Shown: positions 25,713 to 38,681, counted from the first letter of the stretch. The stretch: 64,000 nucleotides of DNA from Malurus cyaneus samueli (GCA_009741485.1 CM019218.1:39573358-39637357); one strand, 5' to 3'. Numbers and translations are program-made. Notes: a model not told the origin generated them from the letters alone.

Positions 25713-26057
25713 TATGAATTTTTTTATTCACTTGTTTAATTTATATTCCGCTCCAGTTATCTGCACAGCTATTTTCTGCTTCAGAATCTCGGTAACAAGG
25801 GGGTATTTTTTTCAAAAAAGAGGGCCACAGTCAGCAGCTGTATCATTGATATATTTGAGTGAGTGGCCTGGGTTATGGTGTTCAGGTTGAACTAAAGCAT
25901 ACTTCAGTAATAATGCATGACAACCTGATTGTTTCACAGACCTGTCATGTAACAGGAATATTTTCTTTCTTAGAACCCAGGCTTCCTAAATCTCTGACTT
26001 CTGCTGTGATAAATGAACATGTTACTGTGTCTGAGACACAGATCTGCTCTTATACCA

Positions 26058-26085
26058 CAAAACAAAACAAAACAAAACAAAAAAC
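26058..26085. repeat. (AAAAC)n microsatellite
   Basis: Five to six CAAAA units in tandem. Confidence 0.9.
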
Positions 26086-29000
26086 CTAACAGATTAAGAT
26101 CCCCCAGCTTGGGAATTTCTCACAGCACATTTCAGTTCCTCATATATCAATGAACTAGCAGAACAATCTTGAGCTATCAACATCTAAATCTCTCAAAAAC
26201 ACCTAAGGCTGGAGCAGGTATTTTGTAACCATGACTGAGCGCTTCACTGCAAGACAACTCCACAGTGAATTCGCTTAGACTGTGTAAACCAGAGTAAATC
26301 ATAGAACTTTCATAGAACTTTTTGATTTACAACCACGTAGACTGTTCATAAAGGCACCTTTGTTTCTTTTCCTGACTTCATCTGAACTTCTTGGCTGCTC
26401 AAAAGCACAGTCTAAAAAACTGACCTCAATTTTCATCAAGACAATAAATAAGTAAATTAACAAATTATAAATCCCCTAAAACAATAAAAAAAATACAAAC
26501 GAAGAAAAAATTCACCAGTCACAAAGAAATAAAGCCACCAACCTATGCAAAATGTATTAAGCAGAAAATTGTTCATAGTAATGGTGTCCAATTTTCATGC
26601 TGTAGTTTTTGAGAATGACATGAGTTTGAAAGAGAAGGCAATGTTCCTCTCTTATTTGAGTTTTGTGCTGTAAAGCAAAAACCCCATGGATCTAAATATG
26701 ATGTTCCTTTAGATAGACTGTCATTGCAAAATTCTTTCTTGCTGAAGATCATTAGGGAATTTCATGTCCATAGAGAAAGTAAGATTTCCCAACAGAAATA
26801 ATTAGAGTCTGATGTAGTCATTGTTTTGGTCTGGTAGTTTGTAGACTACATTTTGTACCTTAAAGTAAATAGCAGGTACAATTGGTTTTCAGTGGAATAA
26901 GAAAGGCCATCCCCTCAGGTACTGCATTTCTGATGATCCATGAAAAAGGTTTGTAATGAGCTGGCAATTGACATTGATTATCATTTAAAGACAGTGAAAA
27001 CTGTACAAAATGTGCTGCAAAGTTTTCACTGTTAAGTGACTCCCGAAACTGTGAGGAGCAGAATTTGTGCTTCCCTGAGAGGTTTGAATTTCAGACACCA
27101 CACATCCCTGTCATTTTCTGTCCAGACACAGTGGTGTTATGGGAAATTTTGGGTAAGACAAAGGTTTTTGCTCCTTCTCGTTTTAGAAATCGCTGCCTTG
27201 TGCTCAGTGGCTGAGACTGGTCAGGAATTTGTCAGGTTAGACAGCAATATTTCTGTGCTACAATGTTGGCAGGATGCTGACAACTGATTCCCTTCTTCAT
27301 TCTCCGTCATTCAGAAGTGCCTTTGTTAGGGTAGCCCAAACCTCCACTGACCCTGGAGATCGCTGGCATTCTAAACACATACTGACACCTGTTGTTTTTA
27401 GGAAACTCGATGGTAAAAATTGATGAAAAGTGGTTTTTGGGAGATCAGACTTACTTTTTGCAATTTGAAGCTGAGCAGCTTCTTCAGTCCACCGTTCCAG
27501 AATAGTGCCATCACTCCCATTGCCCTAATAGCTGCTCTGCAGTTCCTTGTGTCAGTAATGTTGGAGAGCTGTGATTGTTCGTCCTTCATCCAGATTTTAC
27601 TCAGTATCAACTTCCAGCCTCAGAAAGAGGAGCTAAAAGTGAGAGCTGTTCAGCTGCCTGAGTTAGCATTTTCAAAAGCAGCATAATTTAAAAGCCATAA
27701 AACTTCCCGTGTTCTGTACTTGAGATTCAAAACAAGAATTACAAATGATAGGCAATATGGTAGAGTGGTGGGGTACCACATCTGAATCTCATGAGGTGGG
27801 AAAGTGCAATTAGATCCTAATAAGGGATAAAATGACCTCATTTTGGGAAATACTCCTTCTGCAAGCTGTTACTATATAGAAATTGCATTAAGATACAGTA
27901 TCTATGTTTTTCTTGCTGGTTAAGCATTTTTCTTCTTCTGTCACCCAAAACCAAAGTTACCCTGGAAGCACCTCTATGTAAGGCAATTTCACTGATAAGG
28001 GAAGCAGCTTTGCCTAAAGGGATATCACATCTGTGTTTAATGAATTACTGCCTCTCACTTGAAGGGCAGAGAGGGTGAGGAGTAACAAGGTTGAGCAGAG
28101 GAAACAATAACTTTAAATGCAGTACATTTTAAATAAAATAGAATACCATGGAGAAATTGTACCTTCTATCAACAGGCCAAAAAGTTAACAAGGTATACCA
28201 TGCAGGACCAGAAAAATGTGTTATTTTTATGTCTTCCATTTTTCCACTATGCTGATCTTTTTCACTCTTGCATTGAATCATGGAGGGAACTATAAAACAT
28301 GCAGGAGAAGAGTTCCTACTCATTGACCCCTGAAGTATTTTGTTTGGCATTGGTCTTCTGTTTGCATTTCTTTGTTTTTACAAGTGTAAAAGATGTTTGA
28401 GCTCAGTCACCAATAACCTCTTTACAAGTGGTTACAAAAATAACAATACAGTAAACCTCATTCCTTGTTCAGTACCTACTATTGTTCATTGTCAAGTTGT
28501 CCAGGGGAAAAAAAAAGTCTTTCATAATTCGATAACAAATATGGAAAACCTCTTTACTATAAACTATTTTTAAATGCAGTTTTTGAGTAAGCTAGCCATT
28601 GAAGGCAGAAAATAGTGACATTAGGGCATTTTATAAACAGATCTATGAGCCGGATACTCTCTTTACATTGGAAAAAGCAGTCTCTCTTTACATAACACAT
28701 TTTATTTTGCAATAAAATGATATTTAAGTATTTTGCAGAAATTGAATTCAAGATTATTTCCTTCTACAGACAAGAAATTTTATTACAGCTATTTTCATAT
28801 GTGCAAGCATAACTTTTTGTTTTCAGTATTTTTTCAAAACTATAAAAAGAAACCATAAACAATATCTGGAATTATATGAGATAACTGTGTAGTAGCTACA
28901 TCAGTTTTCAACCACTCCCCCCTCCATACTTCTCTCTGACCATTTGGGAAGATTAGCAGGTAAAATGAAGCCTTGCATCATCCTTCTTGGTTGCTTTGGT

Positions 29001-29797
29001 GCTGCTTTCCTCATGAAGAATGAATCTTCAAAATTAAAAGTAGAGTCTAAAAGCTGTTCTCTTAGTAATTTTTTTTTCCATTTTGTGGTTTCACTATGAG
29101 TATTTTAATGGCTTTATACCCTAGAATTTATCAGATATCTGTAGTAAAAGGTGCCACAATAATGAAAGTATTTAATTAGTGCTGATAAATTAAAGTATCA
29201 CAGATGACAATAGCAGTGTTTTGTTAATGGTCTCAAATAGCTTCCTACCTTTTTCTAACATACTTTATTTTAAGATAACCATCTCTTGAAAGCTTGAATC
29301 AGCCCCTGGTATATTAAAAATTAGTAACAATAATTGTCTACTTTTAGAAAGTAAACAAATCCAAAGCATATGAGAAAAACACTCAAGTTCACACATGCAT
29401 ATGTAAGAATGTGGCCATTAATAAATCCATCTAGCTTAGATAAACTAATTCACGTGCCTAAGAAAAAGCCAATCAGAACTCAGAAACAGACAACATACAG
29501 AACACTTTCCTATTCTACAGCGTCACTTATTGTAATCACATTTACTTTAGGATATTTTAATTTTACCTTACTACACATATTCGAACCTTTCAAACCCAGG
29601 TTTGTCTTCATGCGGTCTAAGAAATATAGTATTTGATCTCAGCTGAACCAGAACAATCAAGTTTCTTTCCAGACTGACACAGGATGCTTGCATATATTCA
29701 TATTTAAACATGTACTGCCACCTGTGGTCCAGGCAAGAATTTTGAATTTACTGTGCTTGTGAAGACACAGTAATGTTACTCCATCCCAATGAATTTT

Positions 29798-29817
29798 AAA
29801 AAAAAAAAAAAAAAAAA
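29798..29817. repeat. Homopolymer A20
   Basis: Twenty uninterrupted A after GAATTTT. Confidence 0.9.
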
Positions 29818-30023
29818 GTTGTATCAGACCAAATGCACTTCACATTTTATTTTAAAACTGAAAGGTTTTGTTTAGAAAGTACTACTTTGATTCTTAGGGA
29901 AAAAAAGAGTTAACAACCTCCAAATCCACTGAACTTATGTATTTTGAAGTTAGAATTTGTATGTAAGCAAGCAAGGACTAGATACTGCACACAGAGGCTT
30001 ACCAGAATAACATCTTCATGAAG

Positions 30024-30040
30024 TTTTTTTTTTTTTTTTT
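30024..30040. repeat. Homopolymer T17 (poly-A on the minus strand)
   Basis: On the minus strand this is an A-run that begins at the stop codon of the open frame at 30039-30275. It could be a retrocopy tail or coincidence. Confidence 0.85.
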
Positions 30041-30302
30041 AACACATTCCTTCATGATTCTTCATTGTGTTATAATGAAAGTAGTCTTTGGGTAGAAATG
30101 GCTTTGCTAAACGATGCAGCATAACCAGGTGCTGCGCCATTTTCAGTGCACAAAAATCTTCAATTGTTCCACAGCTGCACGTTGAAATCCGGCTGGAAGC
30201 AATAGCCCAGACCAAGAATGTAGCAGAATAGCTGAAGGGAGTATGAGAAGAGCATCTTACTGCTAGCTCCTGCAAGACACACTGCCTTACCTCAAACTTT
30301 CA
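30039..30302 (-). pseudogene. Candidate minus-strand coding remnant or terminal exon
   Basis: Open on the minus strand from about 30302 down to a TAA at 30039-30041. There is no ATG near the upper end; translation from a TTG would give 78 residues. Codon make-up is less AT-biased than elsewhere. A CTTGCAG that could be a splice acceptor ends just before GAGCTAGC, near 30266. The middle reads ISTCSCGTIEDF, then KMAQHLVMLHRL, recalling the Cys-x-Cys ... Cys-x-His order of SWIM zinc fingers but with Ala where the third Cys would be. The stop is followed at once by A17, as in a retrocopy, though no AATAAA precedes it. The SWIM idea is weak and the frame may be accidental. Confidence 0.2.
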
Positions 30303-30384
30303 CTCATCCATCTTCTACCACCCAAATCTACCTAACCCTGTAGTAAGCCTGAAATTGCCTTAACAGATGAGAAACCTGTCACCA

Positions 30385-30418
30385 GTATATATATATATAT
30401 ATTATATATATATATATT
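30385..30418. repeat. (TA)n microsatellite with one slip
   Basis: Alternating TA for about 34 bp, interrupted once by TATTATA. It lies some 20 bp before the LTR-like block. Confidence 0.9.
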
Positions 30419-30440
30419 TAAGACTCACTGTACTCACAGC

Positions 30441-30900
30441 TGTCAGGGTTTTACCTGCATCGGCAGACCCAGCAATTCTGTCTCCCTCGGCCTTAGTCGG
30501 GCCTTGAAAGCTGACACGGTGCAGCTGTGAGACCTTGGAAGATGTTCCCACAAAAGGATTATTAGAAGCCTAGTCTGCATTCTCCCATCCTGCCCTGTTT
30601 GGGAGCTGCATTAAACTCAGGCCTTTGTGTATGACCCTTGTGAAGGCTGCCCCTCACCTGTGTTGGTGCTCAGCCTTGTGTCTGATCTCAGATTTGCTCT
30701 GTCCCTGCAGATTTGCCCCCTGAGGCTCTGGCTGATCTCCAGGTGTGCTCTGCCCTTTGTCCTGGGTACTCTGGGGTTGTGCTCCACACCAGGAGGGCTC
30801 TGCCCCTGCATCTCCCATCTCTCATCCTTGGCTCCCACCTCTGTTTTCTTTCCAGAGCAGCCACTTTTGCTGCCCCCTGGCAAGAGCCTCTTTCATCATA
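30441..30900 (+). mobile_element. Probable GC-rich ERV LTR (ERVK-like?)
   Basis: Composition changes abruptly from AT-rich to GC-rich at TGTCAGGG (30441), a typical LTR-style TG start, and returns to AT-rich near 30900. Inside is GCATTAAACTCAGGCC at about 30607-30622, where ATTAAA would serve as a poly-A signal, followed by the C/T-rich U5-like part with GTGTTGGTGCTCAGCCTTGT. This arrangement recalls avian ERVK-type LTRs, but the family name is from memory and tentative. No flanking gag or pol is seen, so it would be a solo LTR. The 3' end and target duplication could not be fixed. Open frames of 60-105 codons here on both strands are by-products of GC-rich DNA. Confidence 0.55.
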
Positions 30901-32189
30901 ATTTTGAGAGACAAAAAGGAGAGCTACAGACAGCTGCAAGGTAAAGCTGTGAAAACAATCACTGTTCTTGCCTGAGTTTTTGGGCAGTAAGCATAAAATA
31001 ACTATCTTAAAATCCAGTGTATACAGACAGCTACATTATTATGGCTTAAAGCTAATAACTGACATTTTGAAAGTGAAATTGTCACACTTATGAGTTAGGT
31101 CAAGGAAATTGGAACGTGCCCAACTGTTTTAAGAAATGAATTAAAACCAACTGCATTAGAACATAAAAACCTACATGCCTGCGGTAGACATCTGTCAAGG
31201 CATTCAGGTATATGGGGTTTTTACAGTCTTTTAGAAAATGCACAATGAAAAAGTGACTTGTTTTAACTATCAGGCTAAGTTAGATGTCAGTAATCCAGAA
31301 CACTAAACACCCCCAAGAATAGTTACTTAAATTTTATGATCTCTGTAAATACGTTCAGGCCTCCTGTGTCAAATGGCTAAACTAACAAGGCCAAGTAGTC
31401 CTAGATGGCAAAAGTCAAAGTCTCCTTCAGCTACAACTTTCCCTGCACTTAAAAAATATCTAAAACAAAATACTTCACATGACAGTAGCTAATAGAACAG
31501 AAACTGACACCTTCTGTGCATCCTGAGTTATTGTGTTGCAAAACATCCATGTGTATGAAAACAAATTCCAAACTGAAAAGATTTAACAATGAATAATAAA
31601 CTCATTAGAACTTCCTGTTTCTTCATGACAAACATTCCATTCAGGGTTAGTTCAAACTGTGTAAAGTAAATATTAAGAACAGTTGCTGACATTTTCTGAA
31701 TAGCTCAAACTTCATGATCTGTAAAATTGAATAAGAAATTTATAAGGTCAGATTTTATTTTACTAACATAAGTCCTTCGGACATGCAAACTGCAACTAAT
31801 GCGATTATAGAGAAACAGAAGGGCAGAATCGCACAAAAATACGATTAACTCAAAATCTTTATACAAAAAAGCTTAAAAAACCCCAACAAAAAACAACAAA
31901 CTAATACTAGCAACAACAACAAAAAAAAAACACCAACAGGAAAGTGAAGAGCTTGTTAAAACAGTGCAGTGATCTCTATATTCATCTTTAAGGCACGAAA
32001 AATAACAAGAGACATAATAATACTTGCCACAGTAGATATATTCATTGAGCTTGCTGAACATGAGACCTACCTGGCTCATGTAAGAAGGTGTGAGTGCTGC
32101 CTTCTTAGTTAACAATCAGTTAGTCACAATTCATTTATAATAAAACTCTTTATCTTGAACACCCAGGTTTGTTTTCTTTTTTTTTTTTT
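30901..32189. other. AT-rich DNA, no gene recognised
   Basis: Holds a CAA/A-rich tract at 31873-31938 and no recognised coding or mobile sequence. A T13 run at about 32178-32190 leads into the LTR fragment. Confidence 0.6.
31873..31938. repeat. (CAA)n and A-rich tract
   Basis: CAACAACAAC followed by A10, preceded by AAAAAACCCCAACAAAAAACAA-like units. Confidence 0.8.
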
Positions 32190-32321
32190 TATTTATCACA
32201 CCTTTGCTCTTCCAGATTTCTCCTCCATCCTGGTGGGAGAAGCAGGGGAGAGGGGTGGGAAGGCAATGAGCAAGGGACTCTTTGATGCTTCAGTGCCAGC
32301 TGTGGTCAACCAACCACGACA
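32190..32321 (+). mobile_element. 3' end of a diverged ERVL-type LTR
   Basis: Matches in order the final part of the same LTR family as 9154-9586: TTTATCACACCTTTGCTCTT, TTTCTCCTCCATCCTGGTGG, a GAGCAAGGGAC stretch, GATGCTTCAGTGCCAGC, and the terminal CCAACCACGACA ending in CA at 32321. The family pattern here is TTTTCTCACTTTTACCCTTC, CTCCCCCATCCCACC, GTGCTTAGTTGCCGGC and ACCACGACA. It is well diverged and 5'-truncated. Frames on both strands (69-71 codons) are incidental. Confidence 0.6.
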
Positions 32322-34373
32322 ATGCCACAAACTGTGCTCACAATTCCTTTCCAGATCACCCCTGCTATAACTGAAGTGCAATACCACAAGGAGCCTGTAC
32401 CACATTTTTGGGATACAAAGGAAAATTTGTTTATCTTTTTGTACAGAGAAAAAATCCTACCATTCTTCTTTTCTGTAATGTGAAACCATGCTTGCTGCCC
32501 CAGGCATTAACAGGAGACTAAGGTTTTGCTTCGAGTAAATAAAATCCTTCTGGCATAGTATAGAACAAAACAAAGGTTATCCTTGAGGTTTAAATGTCAA
32601 AAGGAGACCTTGAGAGTACTGGTTGCACATCCCAGTTCTGGCACAAATTTTAGCTTACAGCAAAAAGTGTCTTTCTGAGCAAGGTTCTAACTGAAACTCT
32701 TTCCCTTGGTTCAGCACATGTAAGAAATGATAACACTTATTTCTTCTGTGCTTTCTCAAATACATCTTTTTAGAGTTTAAGTTCTCTTGCCTGTCTCATG
32801 TCGTAATATTTTAGCCAGTACTATAACACCTTTAAGCCATTGCTGTAAGAAGCTCTTTCAGATAGTTGCAGCTACCTTGCCTATATATGAGGAAGAATAT
32901 TATGGTTGTTACATCTCTTTTTTAGTTCTGAATTCAGCCAGATCACAAACTTTCCTGGTTTATGCAATTATGCAATTGTATAAAGAAGGTTTTATTGCTA
33001 ATTTGGACTTCAATAACAGGTGGGAACCAATTGATTCTGATTTCTCAATGCTGCAGGATCCAGAAGACAGGAACAGCTCATTGTTACCTTCCAAGACTAA
33101 CAGATTTGAAAACACAATGTTTTTCTCAAAAAAAGTAAATCCGTGTAGAAATAATTTCCACTGCAATTCTTTCTTCTGCAATGTTTATATTCAAAACAGA
33201 GTTTGCATTTGTGGTCTCACAGACAGCAGTGCATCAATGCAGTCATTTCAGAAACTGTGATAAAAAATGACCAAAAGGAGGAAAAGTTCACCAGCACTAT
33301 GTTAAATGACAAGAATCTAATAATAATGCCTGCATGGATAAATTGTGTCTAACATTGCATCCAGAACCTGAAAGGTCTATTTGCCTGAATAAATTGTAGA
33401 AGCATAGACCATGATTTTAAGACCAAGGTTAATACTGTTTAGTGAATGAATTATGAGGGAAAAGTAATATTTGAATAATAAATATTTTTTTTTTAGTATA
33501 AGCTGCAGCTTATTGTACCTTCATACATTCAAAACTTACTGATTCAAAATGATACTGCTTTAAAAAAGATTTAATGGTCCATGAGAACATAAAAATAAAG
33601 TATTCCTTTATAACTCATTTGGGCATTCTTAGAAGAAAAGCTTTCCATGCTCTGTGGGTGGTTTATAGTTCTAGGAAGCCTCTGTCAATGTTTGCATTGA
33701 CCTCTGTACATTTCAAGGCACATCATTGCATTAGCAAAGGGAGCTTAGACCTTTTTTTTGTACCATAACACATAAAAATTATTGTATTTCCTTTAAAATA
33801 TTCAAATCCGCAACAGAAAAAAATGGAATACTAGAACTTCATTGAACAGAAAGGGAGAAAAAAATGAACATACTCTTGCCCTGAAATTTAGTAACTTGAA
33901 TCTCATTAGTTGCTTTATTAAAAAAAAACCTTCAAACTATCCTTTCTCTTCACATTTTTATGAGGTTTTTTTGGCTACTAGATGTCATGATATGCTGACG
34001 CTTCTTTCCAATAAAAGAAATGCAAATGTGGAAACTTCTTCAAACAATAGAAAATTTTCTTCCAAACGGTCATCAGTTCCTGATATAACAGAATGTTGCG
34101 GGAAAAAGCACGATACATGTGGTTTGTTATGGTTTGGTAATTTATGAATAGCACTCCCTGTTGAGGAAACGAATAGTCACAAGTGGTTTTAGATTTTGTA
34201 CCTAAATGATATTTAAATCTGGAATATGGTACTGAGAGTTTAATAATAATAAAAAAAATATACTTCTATTTTACTTACATGGCATATATAGCAATATGGT
34301 GTTCCTGGGTCGTTTATTTTGATTCTTTTTGGTTGGTTGTTTGCCATTGTTGTTTGCATGTTTGTTAGTTGGG
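32322..34373. other. AT-rich DNA containing the window's longest open frame
   Basis: The frame at 32787-33260 is described separately. No other gene, transposon or long repeat is recognised. Confidence 0.55.
32787..33260 (+). other. Longest open frame of the window, coding status unproven
   Basis: Open for 157 codons. The first codon is TTG; the first in-frame ATG lies near 32969 and leaves about 97 residues. It is cysteine- and asparagine-rich near the end (NPCRNNFHCNSFFC, then RVCICGL), with no signal peptide, membrane segment or domain that I recognise. No Kozak context, splice signals or poly-A signal convincingly frame it. From base composition alone, an open stretch of this length would be somewhat unusual but not startling in 64 kb over six frames. 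Confidence 0.15.
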
Positions 34374-34437
34374 TTTTTTTTTTTTTTTTTTTTTATTTTT
34401 TTGAGAAGAAAAAAAAAGGAAAGGAAAAAAGGAAAAT
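34374..34437. repeat. T21 tract followed by an A/G-rich tract
   Basis: T21 (34374-34394), then ATTTTTTGAG, then about 35 bases of A and G runs. The T half and purine half are nearly complementary and could fold back. Confidence 0.85.
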
Positions 34438-37400
34438 AAAATTAAGCCTGCTTTGGTTTATTTTGGTTTTTTGGGTTTTTTTCTCTTTTTACAGGAAAAA
34501 TTTTAGAGGAAATATTATTCAATTTCATTGTACTGTAACTAGTGGGTATTATTTGTCTTAAACCAGTTCACTTTTAACTCCCTCATAAAGTTCACTGATT
34601 TGATCCTAAAGGAGCTAAGAGAGAGATTTTTTAGTTTCAGAATATGTATAGATAAACTGGGTTGTGAAGCATTTAAACTATTCTGGTTTGCTTTTAAGAG
34701 CCACGAAAAATTTAAAATTTATCCCTAGGAGTATCTTCTCAATTGTTTGAAGAGTTTCTTATCCATTGCAACTGGAATGTTCCTCATTGTTTTTACAGTA
34801 GTAATTAAACCTGTAATGCATTTCATATCTCATGTCTGTGGTTTAACTCGTATTTAACCTTCGATGTACTTTTGCTGTGTGTGGTGCAATAACATTGAAA
34901 ACATGCTTCTGTTTATCACTGCCTGTGAACCTTAATGCTAAACAACATTTAGCAGTGTTCCAGTAAGCTGCAATTGCAAATGGTGATATTACCATAACAG
35001 ATTTTCTGTGTGCTTTTCCCAGCTCTGTGCAATAGAGATGAGAATGTCTATATGCCAGACCAAACACCGAGGCCAGAAGAGAGTATTAGGTTGTGTTTTT
35101 ATAATAGACTTTGTGTCTATCTGGTTTAGAACATATGCTCTGTGTCCTGAATCCATCCAGGCATGCACAGAAAGTGATTGAAAGGTATCTTTATCACTTC
35201 TTCTAGTCTCTGTAACCCTGGCAGTTCTGCTTAAATTTACAGTAGAAAACACCAACTAAATCAATAAAACAGAACGAAATGCATTATAAGTGTCTTTCTG
35301 TCACAGTGGATGTGATTCTGCTTGGCACCGGAATATTGATCTTTTACATAAAGTTAATTATTGTCACAGAATTAATTCAGGAGAATACAGGAGAAGCAAA
35401 TGCAATCTATAATGTGAGTTTAACACAATTCTGGCAGCAATTAAAATTGTAGTCCTTTACTCCACCACAATCTGTATCAATTCCAAAGCTGGACACCTCT
35501 GCTGTCTTATTTGAATAACCACTTATTCTACTAGCTGTTCTTAAATTAATAGGAATTCAAGGGTCATGTTTTGATTTTAATGGTAGCCAGCAACCCATCA
35601 TAACTTTATGGTCTCCTTTCCTTAATCTTTTTGATTATAATGCAGCATGCATTGCCCAATGGTGTTTCTCCTGGTCTCTCATGCAGCATGTAGCTATCTT
35701 ATTTGTTAAAGAATTAAAAAGATCATGCTATGGAATTATGACAAAAAAATATTAATCAAATAAAAATGCAATATGACCATTAACAATTCCAAGGAAATTT
35801 TAGGGAAAACTATGAAAGTGAATACAGAGAGCTGACTTTCAGTTCAAACAGGCTCTTGTGGATACAAACAGTATATAACTGACCATAAAGAGGACAACAC
35901 ACCATGTTGCACTTTGTGTGACTGTTGTTGGAATGGCACCATGGGTAGCACAGGGGGGAAAAGGTAGAAAGAAAGATACTAAATATGATAGTCACTTTAG
36001 TCTTTCAAGAAATGGAACACATAAATGAGGACTATTCCAAAGATTTTATATAGACAGAGAATGCATACAATTTATATTCTTTTACATATATCACTGATAT
36101 TGAATTTATTTTCCAACATTGTCTTATTTACCTTTTTCTGACAAAATTTAGGAAAACCAAAGCTCAGTATTTGCATGAGTTGCAAATAAACTATCTTCTA
36201 TCTATGTTATTACTCCTTTTGAATGACAGCAAGCAGGTCCTTCTTCCAGCATAGGATTATTCTAATTCTAACATCAAAATTAATCAAACTCCCTTGGTTA
36301 ATCAAAATTATATATTATCATCCTGATTGCAATCATCTATCAAAGATCATTTCCTCCTGCAGTTTTTACAGTACATAATCAGTGCAGAAGAATAACAAAC
36401 CAAGTCTATAAAGTGAAAACATCAGTTGTTAATTGTGTGGTAAATAAAATTATAAAGTGGACAGCAATAATCTGACACTTCCTAGGACTCCCACATGTAT
36501 TTATCATGTCTTTCACAAATTCTTGCAAGAGCATTCCAGACCCTTATTAACACATGCTAAATTCTTTTGGGTTTTGTTTGTTTGTGGGTTTTGTTTTGTA
36601 TCAGCATCTTCATATAAAGATGTAGAAATTCCTGGTTAAGGAATTTTAAATCAGAAATAATTGATACAATTTTGCTGAAGATTTCCTCTGATACTTCACA
36701 TTTCTTCATTGCTGCTTGACTACTAACTCCGATCTTGTCCTTATCTGACTCCATGCTCTGTCAGCCAGAATGTGACCTTCAGGTTTATTATCAATTTGGA
36801 AATAAATCTGATGGTCTCAACCAACCAGAGACAGCAGTATTGAGAAACTGCCTTTATTTCAGATTCACTCAAAATATGAACACACCGGGAAAATGGAAGG
36901 AGAAGTCATGAAACAGTGGTGCTGTGAGGTTTTGAGCTGGTTTTCCATACCTACTCCAGACTACATGCATGACAAAGTTAGAGCCTGAGTTTTAATTCAC
37001 AAACTTGGAAGGCAACACAATTTCTTTATATAACATTTTAACTAAAATTGCCTCTGTTTCAACAGTGTATTACAGAAATACAGCAAGTCACTGTAGAATT
37101 GTCTAAACATTTAGAATTAGCTGGTAAATGTTGTCAGCATATTACAAAATACCTTGTGCCTACTCCTTAAGGATTGATGACTAACTTTAGATGGACTGTA
37201 GCCAAGGACAAAAAAGCCTCTCAAATCTTTGTCTAAGTTTCTTAGAAGCAAAACAGTTATTGCTCTAATTTTACCCACCAAGAGGCAGAAATGGATAACT
37301 TTGTTTTATGATGTTAAAGAAATTGCCAGCTAAGTACAGGTAACACTGAAGATCAGTCAAGGTTAAATCAGAAACAATCATCTAGCTTATAAATCAGACT

Positions 37401-38658
37401 AAGAGAAAAATAGAAAAGTCACAACAGGATTCTCCCTTTGTCTCTCTTATGAAAGACAAGGATGTACTCAAAGAAAAGAAGTTTTGAAGGATCATTTGAG
37501 AAGTATGAAAAGCCAATAAAGCTTACCTTGAGGACACACATCTGGTGTTGGAAAGGCATTATGGAAGCCATGATATCCTGAATGGGGATGGGACGTGCTC
37601 AGCCATGATATTTCTCCAGTTTACACATACATAGCTTCAGGACTTAAACTCCTTCTGTCTGACACAACATATTGGAACGTATCATAGGCATATAATCATG
37701 ACTCTTTGTTTATATTTTTTCAGAAGTTTCTTTTTCATGCTGTTCAGACTGCATAATGAAGCAGACTAATAGACTCATTCTCCAATTCAAAGAGAAATGA
37801 TTTGTGTAACAAGTACATGAAGTGCTATCTCAGTCTACACTGAAATTAACAAAAATCACAAAGATGTCTACACATAATTAAGTATTCAACAGCTGAACAT
37901 GTTAATTTATTTGATCTTTGTTAAAATTTCTGGGTTTTAATTGATCAACTCTGGCTTTCAAAGGAATTATTAGGCCTGAATATATTGAGGTAAGCTTTAA
38001 AGTTGCTGGAATTTTTGACATTTGGTTTTTGGAAACAGGAAACAATGAATGAAGATCCATTGCAGACAATTGTAGACAATATCATTCCATTAAGAAAGAT
38101 TTGAAAATATTTCAAACACTATGGGACCAGAAGGATTAACAAATTCAGATTAAAGGAGTTTTAGGAAAAGAGAAATCAAGAAGTAGAGAAATATTGATTT
38201 TAGAAACAAACAACATCAGAAGCACCTGCATCTGATGACATAAAAGACCATGTTCTTGGAAAAAAAAAAAAAAAGGACAAGAATTATTCTTGATGGGATT
38301 CCTCATGAAATGAGCAATATAATGGGCAGTGGACAAGAAGCAGCTTGTGGTTTTGAGACACCTATTCTCAAGTCCACAGGCAGAATAAGATTACATTATC
38401 TCTCCTCAATATGACTGAAATCAGACCTGGAGTGGCAGATAAAATAGAAATAGACACAAAATAAAGTGAAAATTCTTTAATTTAAGGATTTGGATAAGTC
38501 TTTATTAAGAAGAGTATATATATTTAATTTTGTGCAACAGCTTCTCACAATCATTTCACTGGAATTACATCTGTCATATCTGTATTTGGTTTGGACAATC
38601 TAACATTGTAAATAAATTGTAAGGACTAGGAGGCCTTGATAAACTAGTCCAAAGAAGT
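34438..38658. other. AT-rich DNA, no gene recognised
   Basis: Non-repetitive apart from A15 at 38260-38274. No element or coding region supported. Confidence 0.6.
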
Positions 38659-38681
38659 AAAAAAAAAAAAAAAAAAAAAAA
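38659..38681. repeat. Homopolymer A23
   Basis: Twenty-three uninterrupted A. Confidence 0.9.

Larger units (their letters stand above)
23227..30023. other. Long AT-rich stretch with simple repeats, no gene recognised
   Basis: Includes TG-rich DNA, T-rich and A/C-rich tracts listed separately, and an A20 run at 29798-29817. The 27000-27700 part is slightly richer in GC with overlapping frames on both strands, none recognised. No CR1 or LTR signature seen. Confidence 0.55.

Noticed and set aside
26290..26325. CATAGAACTTT repeated twice, considered as CR1 octamers
   Set aside because: The period is 11 rather than 8 and there is no adjoining CR1 3' UTR.
30617..30975. Cluster of five overlapping frames of 62-105 codons on both strands
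   Set aside because: They overlap in conflicting frames inside the GC-rich LTR-like block, where stop codons are rare by composition.
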